In this document: piece after piece, positions 26,401 through 34,064 of the stretch | Layout of the letters: each line of letters begins with the position of its first letter | How positions within the stretch are numbered: position 1 is the stretch's first letter | Assembly: GCA_964432155.1 (NCBI GenBank) | Contig: CAYSMF010000004.1 | Span: 62,001 to 126,000 of the forward strand | DNA from: UBA10438 sp964432155 | Lineage (GTDB): Bacteria; Bacteroidota; Ignavibacteria; Kapaibacteriales; Kapaibacteriaceae | Reading direction: 5' to 3' | DNA: 64,000 nucleotides | Notes under the pieces: model-generated | The model's database searches: none | Told to the model about the DNA's origin: nothing | What the model saw: the letters and a program-made list of their open reading frames with translations, nothing else | Position numbers and translations under genes: made by a program

Positions 26401-28229
26401 TCACCGTCAAAAAGCAGGGTGCTTTTACTCTCGCGGCAAATGGTGGCTGCTTCGATCTCGAACTTGATATCGCAGCTGCGTCTCCTGGCACAAAGACGTG
26501 TACGGTGGATTTCGGTCTTGCAGCTGACTGCGGTAGTGCCGTCTCGACAATTACTGTAGAAATCGTCGAGCCACGCGTAGCGATCGATAGCGTCAACTTT
26601 GGTCGCGTGCGATTGCTCACACCAGTTGCCGGCAACATCACGATTACAAACCTGAACACCGATCCTGCATCCATCACTGGATACAGCATTAGTGATCCTA
26701 CGAATCCGAACTTCAGCGGCATTACGCTCCCAGCTCCACAGGTGCTGGCCCCAGGCGCTTCAATCAAGATCCCTGTGACCTACACACCGCAGACGCGTGG
26801 CGCTCACAGCATCACGATCAACGCTACGGTGCAGGGTCAGAATACACCGCTGGTCGGTCTGGTATCCGGCGTTGGATTCCAACCGGTACTCGATGCGACA
26901 GGCTACACGTTCAAGGCGTGGCCAATTAGCACGACATCGCCAGAGCAAGGCAAGGTTGTGCTTCGGAATACCGATGCAGATGCTGCACTCACAATCAACA
27001 ACGTTGCGTTCCAAAACGCGACGACGGTGTTTGCTTGGACTGGCACAACACCAACATTCCCACAAACGATCGCACCTGGCGGAACACTCGAACTCACCGT
27101 GTCCTTCACGCCAGCCGTGGTTGGCAACAATGCCGTTAATGTGTGCATCGAACATGATGGCAAGCCAGGACCGGGACCAGTTCCACCGTACACGACGACA
27201 TGCGTGGAAGTCAAGGGTATCGGACTTGATCAGTCTGGCATCCCACCGATCAACTTCGAAAACACGCTAACATGTGCCACACGTGTCGATAGCTTCGAGA
27301 TCATCAATCCAAGCCAGTTCCCTCTCAATGTTCAGGCACCTGTTGGATCTGGCGACGCTGCTGCGTTCCAACTGAGCGAAACAGCGGCATTCACTGTGGC
27401 TCCGGGTGCGACCAAGGTGGTCACGGTGACGTTCCGTCCGACATCAGTCCAGGCATATGCGGCATCGTTCAGCTTCGCAAACGATCAGAACCTTAAGCTC
27501 AATGTTTCGCTCTCTGGCAATGGTGTGGCAACACCTGTCAACTTCCGCTATGGAACAATTGCACAGGCGCAAGCTGGTCAGGTTACAGCGACACCGATCA
27601 ACGTCAGCTTCAACGCTGGTGAGTTCGCAGGTGCAGCGCCAACGCAATTCGATATCACGATTACGCACGACGCAGAGGCGATGTCATTCGCAGGCTTTGC
27701 ACAACCAGAGATGACGGGCTGGACGTTCACACCAACAACAGGTGTTGGATCAGTAGCAATTCGTGCTCAATCTGTCACGGGCGTCCTCACACAAGGACCA
27801 TTTGTGACACCAACGTTCAACACCTATCTGAATGCAGATTCGACGCTTCCGATGTCGATGACCGTCACAACACCACTGTCGTGCCTTGTAACCTCAGGTG
27901 ACGCTACGAAGGTCACGATGAAGTTCGTCTGCTTCACAACAGGTCGTCTGGTCAAGTTCGGCAATCAGCAGTTCGGTCTGATGAACCCGCGCAACAACCC
28001 TGTACGTGACGAGCTGGTTGTTCCGTACACGACAGGCATCACGGTTGCAACGACGTTCCACATCGCAGATGCAATGGGCAACGTTGTGATCGAAGCAACG
28101 GGCGCTGTGGCTCCATCTGGCTCGTACATCTTCGAAGCCAACACGTCAGCTCTCGCTTCAGGTGTGTACTTCCTGCGGATGCAAAGCGGTCCATTCGTGG
28201 CTAGCACCCAGTTCGTTGTTGTGAAGTAA
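23487..28229 (+). CDS. Giant T9SS-exported VWA / beta-propeller / choice-of-anchor D surface protein
   Basis: This is a 1580-residue secreted protein. A signal peptide is within 1-36. About 105-290 form a von Willebrand A domain with the MIDAS start ILDRSNSM and a TDG loop (FFLTDGTPNPG). About 450-525 are an Ig-like module (SPIGGELFSTCDTVSIKWAG). About 530-700 carry SBBP-like beta-propeller repeats (GNVYVAGYF, VFATGYFDG). About 800-1380 are choice-of-anchor D/ASH repeats. The last 70 residues (NPVRDELVVPY to TQFVVVK) are a type A T9SS sorting domain. The start at 23487 has GAGGAG nine bases upstream; Met at 23523 or 23538 would give a shorter signal. It may be an adhesin or matrix-binding protein (inference). 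A strong hairpin follows. Confidence 0.88.
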   Translation: MKNFFFLSHGTTMHSKSMRFFLVLATAFAAVVVQAQTINIYGINASAFPKIVADYVALDAAGNPITDLTEKDFTVVETPQGLGAQDLTATVKHSCVEQNKDPEASIIFILDRSNSMRDVVPGANRQRWDIVKDAVRAFVNQLRFVGQTRVSLVSFAGTYEVINEWVDNKQPILDSLKDLKIQTVTNYVLPFDSPGNNIYELFKRRPANIPKFVFFLTDGTPNPGIPNETKFVNDNTQLMQAQGVRFFAITIKEESTHWTLDALARATGGKSILTNEARLLDILSLLALETQVTKTCQITWTSPYACAEQALSRVARITLKRGSNPTAAIPYQAPANALAKVEVSDPILFCGDPAPNGKSYANFTLTALNAPFSVTTAPVPSPATYFKVVDWNFPLNQATFAPFNLAPNGKRVIRVEFTQGNMQSFRQAQLAFTGTPCPPSVTLVGGTGVILLQSPIGGELFSTCDTVSIKWAGVLPSQQVAIDYSTNGGTNWTNITNTATGLVYKWLPPAAGVNYRVRVSVSPVPQYVWAKQLGGAGAETATSVAVTPNGLKVFATGYFDGPSKFGTTTVNNQAGNIDGYFTEFDSDGNITNTMLLTGSASNDERVIGAVTDKDGNVYVAGYFSSQAASFGGFPLSPGPLDTRNMFVYKFAPDGSLQWANISKGSGTSSSEADCSDIGIRYDASGNPEIIIVGRFRKYIEVGISRGGTIERNGPYTGTAAQTWRNYYVIYDTGGYPRLTANAAAPTAGGIVYKSKTVKDALNFTYATDSYTGPKSFTPPPITLPNSGLTDVFVTKNGASPASNDVSKSNFSVLAPQLTVAQNKVVFKNTPQGQSEPVSLTSIIQNKGSFPVTIQRINIAGTNAGDFRVISPTVFPIRLDTGRTLSLELAFEPKGTGLRTAILEVIGNCNANTQVILEGTGLAPCVWDSQSSVQLGKVPLGQPASRTVTCVLKNTGPLPLNGRLTVTKPDPDITVKKQGAFTLAANGGCFDLELDIAAASPGTKTCTVDFGLAADCGSAVSTITVEIVEPRVAIDSVNFGRVRLLTPVAGNITITNLNTDPASITGYSISDPTNPNFSGITLPAPQVLAPGASIKIPVTYTPQTRGAHSITINATVQGQNTPLVGLVSGVGFQPVLDATGYTFKAWPISTTSPEQGKVVLRNTDADAALTINNVAFQNATTVFAWTGTTPTFPQTIAPGGTLELTVSFTPAVVGNNAVNVCIEHDGKPGPGPVPPYTTTCVEVKGIGLDQSGIPPINFENTLTCATRVDSFEIINPSQFPLNVQAPVGSGDAAAFQLSETAAFTVAPGATKVVTVTFRPTSVQAYAASFSFANDQNLKLNVSLSGNGVATPVNFRYGTIAQAQAGQVTATPINVSFNAGEFAGAAPTQFDITITHDAEAMSFAGFAQPEMTGWTFTPTTGVGSVAIRAQSVTGVLTQGPFVTPTFNTYLNADSTLPMSMTVTTPLSCLVTSGDATKVTMKFVCFTTGRLVKFGNQQFGLMNPRNNPVRDELVVPYTTGITVATTFHIADAMGNVVIEATGAVAPSGSYIFEANTSALASGVYFLRMQSGPFVASTQFVVVK

Positions 28230-28260
28230 CACCCCGGCAGCTTACGGACGACATGTTCCA

Positions 28261-28300
28261 GCGGCGTGGCACCAATCCGGTGCCACGCCGCTTGTCATTT
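28261..28300 (+). terminator. Strong intrinsic terminator after the VWA/T9SS gene
   Basis: A perfect 13-base-pair GC-rich stem (GCGGCGTGGCACC / GGTGCCACGCCGC, 28261-28273 and 28279-28291) with a five-base loop is followed by TTGTCATTT. It lies 32 bases after the stop at 28229 and upstream of the aldolase promoter. Confidence 0.8.
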
Positions 28301-28325
28301 CGGGGGCTGGTCAAGGAGAAGCCCG

Positions 28326-28333
28326 TATCTTTG
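28326..28333 (+). promoter_or_regulatory. -7 element (TATCTTTG) for the aldolase operon
   Basis: This is an exact TAnnTTTG match 26 bases before the ATG at 28360 and 26 bases after the preceding terminator. It marks a new transcription unit. Confidence 0.6.
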
Positions 28334-28359
28334 CACATCCACTTACCGAATCCACAGCT

Positions 28360-29424
28360 ATGATCGATCGCATCACGCAAGCCCTCGGCGACCAAGCAGA
28401 CTACTATCTCAACCATACGTCGACGACGATTCCTTCGTCGATGATCCATGTTCCATCTCCGACGTCGGTCGACACACTCTTCGGTGGCTCGGATCGCAAT
28501 AATCGCGTCCTCCGTAACCTTGAATGGATGAACAACACCGGTCGACTTGCAGGCACAGGATATGTGTCCATCCTTCCAGTAGACCAAGGCATCGAACACA
28601 GCGCGGGTGCCTCCTTCGCGAAGAACCCGGCGTACTTCGATCCGGCAAACATCGTTGAGCTTGCAATCGAAGGTGGATGTAACGCCGTCGCTTCAACGTT
28701 TGGCGTGCTCGGCAACGTGGCCCGTCGATACGCACACAAGATTCCGTTTGTCGTCAAAATCAACCACAACGAGCTGCTCACCTATCCAAACAAGTTCGAT
28801 CAGGTGCTGTTTGGAACAATCGAGCAAGCAGCAGACATGGGCGCAGCTGCCGTGGGCGCAACGATCTATTTTGGATCGAACGAGAGCTCACGTCAGATCG
28901 TCGAAATCGCGCAAGCGTTTGCACGCGCGCACGAACTCGGCATGGCGACGATCCTGTGGTGCTACATTCGCAACAACGCGTTCAAGGCTGACAAGGACTA
29001 CCACGTCGCGGCCGACCTTACAGGACAAGCCAATCACTTGGGTGTGACGCTTGGTGCTGATATCATCAAGCAAAAACTTCCAGAAAACAACGGCGGATTC
29101 AAGGCACTGAACATGGGCGGTTCGAGCTACGGCAAGCTCGATGAACGCATGTACACAGAACTTTCATCTGACCACCCGATCGATCTCTGTCGCTATCAAG
29201 TTGCGAACTGCTACATGGGTCGCATCGGTCTGATCAACAGCGGTGGCCCGTCAGGCACCAACGACATGGCAGAAGCGATCACAACTGCTGTCATCAACAA
29301 GCGTGCCGGTGGCATGGGGCTTATTAGCGGTCGAAAGGCGTTTCAGCGTCCAATGCAAGAAGGCGTCGCGTTGCTCAACGCCATTCAAGACGTGTACCTC
29401 TGCAAGGACGTCACGATCGCATAA
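28360..29424 (+). CDS. fbaB: Class I fructose-bisphosphate aldolase (FbaB/DhnA type)
   Basis: This 354-residue Schiff-base aldolase interconverts fructose-1,6-bisphosphate with glyceraldehyde-3-phosphate and dihydroxyacetone phosphate. The length equals the E. coli FbaB type. Recognisable blocks are YVSILPVDQGIEHSAG (about 67-82), VVKINHNELLTYP, AVGATIYFGS and GADIIKQKLPENN (about 231-243), which holds the lysine expected to form the Schiff base, then MGLISGRKAFQRP (phosphate binding). It heads an operon with an ABC exporter and cystathionine beta-synthase; its stop shares a base with the next ATG (TAATG). Confidence 0.93.
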   Translation: MIDRITQALGDQADYYLNHTSTTIPSSMIHVPSPTSVDTLFGGSDRNNRVLRNLEWMNNTGRLAGTGYVSILPVDQGIEHSAGASFAKNPAYFDPANIVELAIEGGCNAVASTFGVLGNVARRYAHKIPFVVKINHNELLTYPNKFDQVLFGTIEQAADMGAAAVGATIYFGSNESSRQIVEIAQAFARAHELGMATILWCYIRNNAFKADKDYHVAADLTGQANHLGVTLGADIIKQKLPENNGGFKALNMGGSSYGKLDERMYTELSSDHPIDLCRYQVANCYMGRIGLINSGGPSGTNDMAEAITTAVINKRAGGMGLISGRKAFQRPMQEGVALLNAIQDVYLCKDVTIA

Positions 29425-31187
29425 TGTCGGCCCCCTCACCACGCGGTGGCGCACTCCGTGAGCTTCGCCGCCTGACACCGTACGTTCGAAAGCACACCAA
29501 ACTTGTTGTGCTCGGACTTGTCTTTATCACGATTTCGAACATCTGTTCAACAACGATCCCGTATGTCGTTGGATCGACGATCGACACCCTCGGTTCATCG
29601 TCGTTCACCTCAACCGACGTTGCGTGGTTGATTGGCAAGATCCTCGCGCTCACGATTGGCAGTGGCTTCTTCATGTTCGCCACGCGCAGAACGATCATCG
29701 TGATGTCCCGCTATATCGAAGAGGCACTGCGCAACGATGTTGTTGCGGCGATCAAGGATCAATCCCAACGCTTCTTTCATGAGCGCTCGACAGGTTCGAT
29801 CCTTGCGCACTTCTCCAACGATATTGGCTCGGTGCGAGAGTTTATCGGTCCGGCGATCATGTACACGGCCAATACGATCACCACGTTTGCATTTGCACTA
29901 TCGTGGATGACGTCGCTCGACGTACTACTGACAGCGGCCATCTTGATTCCCGTGCCGCTTGTGGCTACGCTCACGTATAAGCTTGGCAAGCGCATTCACA
30001 CAACGTACAAGGTAGTGCAGCAGGAGTATGAGCATATCACAACGCATGCTCAGGAGACTGCATCTGGCATTCGTGTTATCCGTGCCTACGTGCGCGGAGC
30101 GTTCGAAGCTCTCCGGTTTGATGCGCTGAGCAAGAGTTACTACGAGCGGAACATGCAACTCGCTCGTGTACAATCGCTGATGATGCCTGGGATGACAGTG
30201 CTCTTCAACATCAGCTACATCATCGTGTTGACCGTTGGTGGCTACCAGGTGATGCACAAGGCCCTCACCGTAGGTGAACTCACACAGTTCTTTATCTATC
30301 TCAACCAACTCCTGTGGCCAATCGCTGCAATTGGTTGGGTAACGAGCATGATCCAACGTGGTGCTGCCTCGATGGGACGTCTTGGAGCGCTCTACGAGGC
30401 ACCATCTGATGTTACCTCGCCAGCGATGCCGCGCGAGGTAACAATCACCGGCTCGGTGACCCTCGACCATGTAACGCTGTCGTACGACGGCAAGACTCCT
30501 GTACTTCAGGACATCTCGGTATCAGTTCCTGCTGGAACAAGTCTCGGCATTGTCGGTGCCGTTGGTAGTGGCAAGTCGACGCTTGTTGGTCTCATTCCGC
30601 GCTTGTACGATGTCTCGTCTGGCAGCGTCACGATCGATGGCGTTGACGTGCGGGAAATCGACCTGCACAATCTCCGCTCCGCCATCGCCGTTGTGCCACA
30701 GGAGGCGTTTCTCTTTTCTGAGACAATTCGCGACAATATTCGTTTCGGCAATCCATCGGCATCCGACGATGACGTTGTTCGTGCTGCAACACGCGCACAA
30801 CTCCACAACGACATCATGCAATTGGCCGAGGGGTACGATACGGTCGTAGGTGAGCGCGGCGTAACGCTCTCTGGTGGACAGAAGCAACGAACATCGCTTG
30901 CTCGGGCCATCGCAGCCGATCCGAAGATCCTGATCCTTGATGACTCGCTGTCGGCAATCGACGCCGACACCGAGGACCGCGTTCTTCGTGAACTCGAACA
31001 GATCATGAAGAACAGAACAACGATCATTATTTCGCACCGACTCTCGACCGTGCAGCAGTGCACATCGATTATTGTTCTCGAGAACGGTCGTATTATCGAA
31101 TCTGGTTCACACGCCGATCTTGTTGAACGCAACGGCATCTATGCCGCAATGTTTGAACGCCAACAATTGGAACAGCAGCTATCATGA
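29424..31187 (+). CDS. ABC exporter half-transporter (permease-ATPase fusion)
   Basis: This is a 587-residue type IV ABC exporter subunit. Six membrane helices span about 25-320, followed by an ATPase domain: Walker A GAVGSGKST (about 376), Q loop VPQEAFLFSETIRDNI, signature LSGGQKQR (about 481), Walker B LILDDSLSAID (about 505) and H loop ISHRLSTV. The catalytic glutamate after Walker B is replaced by aspartate (DD instead of DE), as in the degenerate-site subunit of heterodimeric exporters (TM287, BmrC, MdlA types). No partner subunit is in the window. The substrate (drug or lipid) is unknown. Confidence 0.92.
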   Translation: MSAPSPRGGALRELRRLTPYVRKHTKLVVLGLVFITISNICSTTIPYVVGSTIDTLGSSSFTSTDVAWLIGKILALTIGSGFFMFATRRTIIVMSRYIEEALRNDVVAAIKDQSQRFFHERSTGSILAHFSNDIGSVREFIGPAIMYTANTITTFAFALSWMTSLDVLLTAAILIPVPLVATLTYKLGKRIHTTYKVVQQEYEHITTHAQETASGIRVIRAYVRGAFEALRFDALSKSYYERNMQLARVQSLMMPGMTVLFNISYIIVLTVGGYQVMHKALTVGELTQFFIYLNQLLWPIAAIGWVTSMIQRGAASMGRLGALYEAPSDVTSPAMPREVTITGSVTLDHVTLSYDGKTPVLQDISVSVPAGTSLGIVGAVGSGKSTLVGLIPRLYDVSSGSVTIDGVDVREIDLHNLRSAIAVVPQEAFLFSETIRDNIRFGNPSASDDDVVRAATRAQLHNDIMQLAEGYDTVVGERGVTLSGGQKQRTSLARAIAADPKILILDDSLSAIDADTEDRVLRELEQIMKNRTTIIISHRLSTVQQCTSIIVLENGRIIESGSHADLVERNGIYAAMFERQQLEQQLS

Positions 31188-32545
31188 ATACCTACGCAAG
31201 CGTCCTTCAGCTCATTGGCAAGACGCCCCTTGTCAAGCTCAATCATGTTACCGAGGGCATCGAAGCTCAGGTCTACGTCAAGCTTGAGAACATGAATCCA
31301 GGTGGTTCTGTCAAGGATCGCATTGGTATCGCCATGATCGAGGCTGCAGAGCGCGATGGACGTTTGAAGCCAGGTGCAATGATCATCGAGCCAACAAGTG
31401 GCAACACTGGTATTGGCCTAGCGCTTGCCGCTCGTCTGAAGGGATACAATTGCTTGTTCGTGATGACCGATAAGGCATCGCAGGAGCGTGTGCGTTACCT
31501 CAAGGCTCTTGGTGCCGATGTTCTGATCGTTTCGAGCGCAGCCAAGATGAGCTCGCCAGAGTATTACTGGAATACGGCAAAGCGCTTGAGCGAAGAGCTG
31601 CCGAATGCTATCATGCTCAACCAGTACGACAATCCGGCGAATCCGGCCATCCACGAGTGCACAACTGGTCCAGAGATTTGGAGCGACACCGACGGCAAGG
31701 TCACGCACTTTATTGCTGGCGTTGGCACTGGTGGCACAATCACAGGCACAGCGCGTTATCTGAAGTCACAGAATCCTCACCTTAAAGTGATTGCCGCCGA
31801 TCCTGTAGGATCGATCTTGAAGACGTACAAGGAAACAGGTCGCATCATCGAGCCACTTCCCTATCTCGTTGAAGGCGTCGGACAAGAACGCATCCCGTTG
31901 AATCTCGACGTGAATCTTGTTGACGAGTTCATCAACATCAACGACAAAGAAGCCTTCATGATGGCGCGCTCGCTTGCACGCCACGAAGGCATCTTCTGCG
32001 GTGGCTCGTCTGGTATGAATGTTGCCGCTGCGCTCAAGGTTGCAAAGCTCCTTCCAGCTGATGCCATCGTTGTGGCAATCATCTGCGACACCGGCGAACG
32101 CTACCTCACAAAGCACCACTCCGATGAGTGGCTGACGGAGAAGGATCTTCTCGAGCAAGACCGATTCATGATTCGCGATGTGATTGCTGCAAAGCGCACA
32201 CGTGGCACTCTGCCATCACTTGTGAGCCTGCCGAGCACTGCTACGGTGAACGAAGCGCTGTCGCTCATGAGCTCCTACGAGGTCAGCGATCTGCCAGTGA
32301 TTGACGACGACACACTCGTTGGCACGACGCGCGAAGCAAAGCTGATGTCGGCTGTGATCGGCGATCGCCTTGTCCTCGAACGTCCTGTCAAAGACTTCAT
32401 GGAGCAACCAGCGCCAATCGTGGATGCGCACGAGCATGTACAAGCAGCCATTACGACGCTGAAAACATCGCCAATGATTGTTGTATCGGAGTTTGGTCGC
32501 CTCTCGGGTGTGCTTACCCGCCACGACGTTCTGGAGTATCTCTAA
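31184..32545 (+). CDS. cbs: Cystathionine beta-synthase (PLP enzyme with C-terminal CBS pair)
   Basis: This is a 453-residue fold-type II PLP enzyme. GGSVKDR near residue 44 holds the cofactor lysine, SGNTG (about 70-74) binds the substrate carboxylate, and GVGTGGTITG (about 180-189) binds PLP phosphate. Residues about 335-453 form two CBS motifs (LPSLVSLPSTATVNEAL and APIVDAHEHVQAAI), as in eukaryotic CBS, where the pair is the S-adenosylmethionine-responsive regulatory module. It likely condenses serine and homocysteine; O-acetylserine sulfhydrylase activity is the alternative, but the CBS pair favours the former. The start overlaps the ABC gene by four bases. Confidence 0.9.
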   Translation: MNTYASVLQLIGKTPLVKLNHVTEGIEAQVYVKLENMNPGGSVKDRIGIAMIEAAERDGRLKPGAMIIEPTSGNTGIGLALAARLKGYNCLFVMTDKASQERVRYLKALGADVLIVSSAAKMSSPEYYWNTAKRLSEELPNAIMLNQYDNPANPAIHECTTGPEIWSDTDGKVTHFIAGVGTGGTITGTARYLKSQNPHLKVIAADPVGSILKTYKETGRIIEPLPYLVEGVGQERIPLNLDVNLVDEFININDKEAFMMARSLARHEGIFCGGSSGMNVAAALKVAKLLPADAIVVAIICDTGERYLTKHHSDEWLTEKDLLEQDRFMIRDVIAAKRTRGTLPSLVSLPSTATVNEALSLMSSYEVSDLPVIDDDTLVGTTREAKLMSAVIGDRLVLERPVKDFMEQPAPIVDAHEHVQAAITTLKTSPMIVVSEFGRLSGVLTRHDVLEYL

Positions 32546-32551
32546 GCCGTC

Positions 32552-33364
32552 TTACGGCTTATACCATGTGAGGTCGATTGCGTCCTCACCACCGTCGACA
32601 CCGAGAACTTCGCCGTTAATCCATTGCGCTTCGTCCTTCGCCAACAGGCGCAGGACGTTAGCAATGTCTTCTGGCGTCGTCAGACGGTGATATGGGTTGC
32701 GCATCAATGCGTTGTTCATGATGATGTCGCTACCTGGGATCTTCGACAGGGCTGGCGTGTAGGTTACACCAGCGCGAATTGAGTTGGCCGTGATACCGTG
32801 TGGTGCAAGCTCGAGAGCAAGCTGACGGCAGTACGACTCCATCGCTGCCTTGGCAGCTGACACCGCGCCGTACATTGGCAGGACGCGCGTAGCACCCGCA
32901 CTTGTAAGACCAACGACACGACCACCAGGTCCCATCAGTCCGTTGCGGACAATGTCTTGCGTGTAGTAGATCAGCGAGTTGGCCATGACGTCCAGCGTCA
33001 TGTCGAGGTTCTTCTGCGAAATCGCGTCGTTCGGTTGGTCGGCGATAAACGGTTTGAGCGTGCCGAATGCAAGCGAGTGCAGCATCATTCGCAGCGATGC
33101 ACCTGGATGCTTTGCGAACTCTTCCTTCAGGGCGGCCATGACTTCAGCACGACGATCTGGATCGGCAGCGTTCATGTTGAAGAACAATGTCCGCACGCCC
33201 ATGCCATGCAGCTCGCTCTTGAGCTCTTCAACCGCCTGGAGTCCTGCGGCGCGATCGAGGTGCACACCGACGATATGGAATCCGTCAGCTGCAAGCGCCT
33301 TCGCTGCTGCGCGACCAAAACCACTGGAGACTCCGAGAATCAAGACGTACTGTTGCGATGCCAT
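32552..33364 (-). CDS. Enoyl-ACP reductase-like short-chain dehydrogenase (FabI/FabL type)
   Basis: This is a 270-residue Rossmann-fold reductase. The cofactor loop reads GVSSGFG (about 10-16). The catalytic tyrosine and lysine are spaced Y-x6-K (YGAVSAAK, about 158-165), the spacing of enoyl-ACP reductases, not the Y-x3-K of ordinary SDRs. The LHSLAFG block (about 95) also resembles FabI. It would carry out the last reduction of fatty-acid elongation. The start is ATG at 33364; the frame could extend three codons to a TTG. A TAACTTTG promoter lies upstream, and it converges on cbs with six bases between. Confidence 0.82.
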   Translation of the reverse strand: MASQQYVLILGVSSGFGRAAAKALAADGFHIVGVHLDRAAGLQAVEELKSELHGMGVRTLFFNMNAADPDRRAEVMAALKEEFAKHPGASLRMMLHSLAFGTLKPFIADQPNDAISQKNLDMTLDVMANSLIYYTQDIVRNGLMGPGGRVVGLTSAGATRVLPMYGAVSAAKAAMESYCRQLALELAPHGITANSIRAGVTYTPALSKIPGSDIIMNNALMRNPYHRLTTPEDIANVLRLLAKDEAQWINGEVLGVDGGEDAIDLTWYKP

Positions 33365-33401
33365 GGTTGCCAACTGTTGTGTGCGGAAAACATTCGAGCT
33401 G

Positions 33402-33409
33402 CAAAGTTA
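33402..33409 (-). promoter_or_regulatory. -7 element (TAACTTTG) for the enoyl reductase gene
   Basis: This is an exact TAnnTTTG match on minus, 37 bases before the ATG at 33364, in the 61-base gap after the CpcT-family gene. Confidence 0.55.
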
Positions 33410-33425
33410 GGAAGGGGGCTTGGGG

Positions 33426-34064
33426 CTACCAACCCTCTTGTCGGATAAAGACATACCCGCCCTTGGTCGCTCCCCATACCTGCGTATTGTCGGCAGCGTA
33501 CCCACGATCCCAGGAGATGATTTTATCGCGGTAGATCTTCACCTCAGATGTCGCGTACGATGCACCGCGAAGATCGCTTGAGCACGCCGTGCCATGGGTT
33601 GATCCAAAAAAGTGCTTCGCATCGAGTTGCATATACACTTCACATCCACGACGCAGAACCAAGTCGGTCGGACTCAGGTCAGCCACAAGCGTTGTGTCCT
33701 TCCAGGCCCCTTTCACTCGCGCAGGGTCCTTCCAGGTGAATGTGCGAGACTCAATCATGTTCTCTTCGACACGGCGCACATTATAGACGCGCTGACGGTA
33801 CGGGGCTTCCTGCGATGTTGCAACTGCCTGCTCAACAACGAACCAGTAGCCATCCGTGCGGTCGTGCCAGATGCGCTTCATGCGCAGACGGATGTCGAGA
33901 TACGTGGTATCAGCTGCGGCTTGGGCCTGACTCGAAAACGAGCCCTCGAGCCACGTAGCGAGCACTTCGAGATCAAGATCTTTCTTCGGCGATTGAGCTT
34001 TTGGTTGTGCGCCTGCAACTACGGTAGCAAGGACAACAACACATGCAACGAGGAGGTTGGTCAT
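33426..34064 (-). CDS. CpcT/CpeT-family protein (secreted, non-phycobilin context)
   Basis: This is a 212-residue protein with a signal peptide at 1-19 and a CpcT/CpeT domain (about 30-210). Family landmarks are WLEGSFSSQAQA, MKRIWHDRTDGYWFVVEQA, YRQRVYNV, the GC motif in LRRGCEVYM, and ISWDRGYAADNTQVWGA near the C-terminus. In cyanobacteria these are phycocyanobilin lyases; here there are no phycobiliproteins in view and the protein is predicted to be exported, so a different role is likely. It is the last gene of the crtC-mutL-cpcT operon, overlapping mutL by four bases. Confidence 0.83.
   Translation of the reverse strand: MTNLLVACVVVLATVVAGAQPKAQSPKKDLDLEVLATWLEGSFSSQAQAAADTTYLDIRLRMKRIWHDRTDGYWFVVEQAVATSQEAPYRQRVYNVRRVEENMIESRTFTWKDPARVKGAWKDTTLVADLSPTDLVLRRGCEVYMQLDAKHFFGSTHGTACSSDLRGASYATSEVKIYRDKIISWDRGYAADNTQVWGATKGGYVFIRQEGW

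Noticed and set aside
32543..32561. 8-bp inverted repeat covering both stop codons between cbs and the enoyl reductase
   Set aside because: A short stem with a 3-base loop and no U run on either side; possible bidirectional terminator, but too weak to call.
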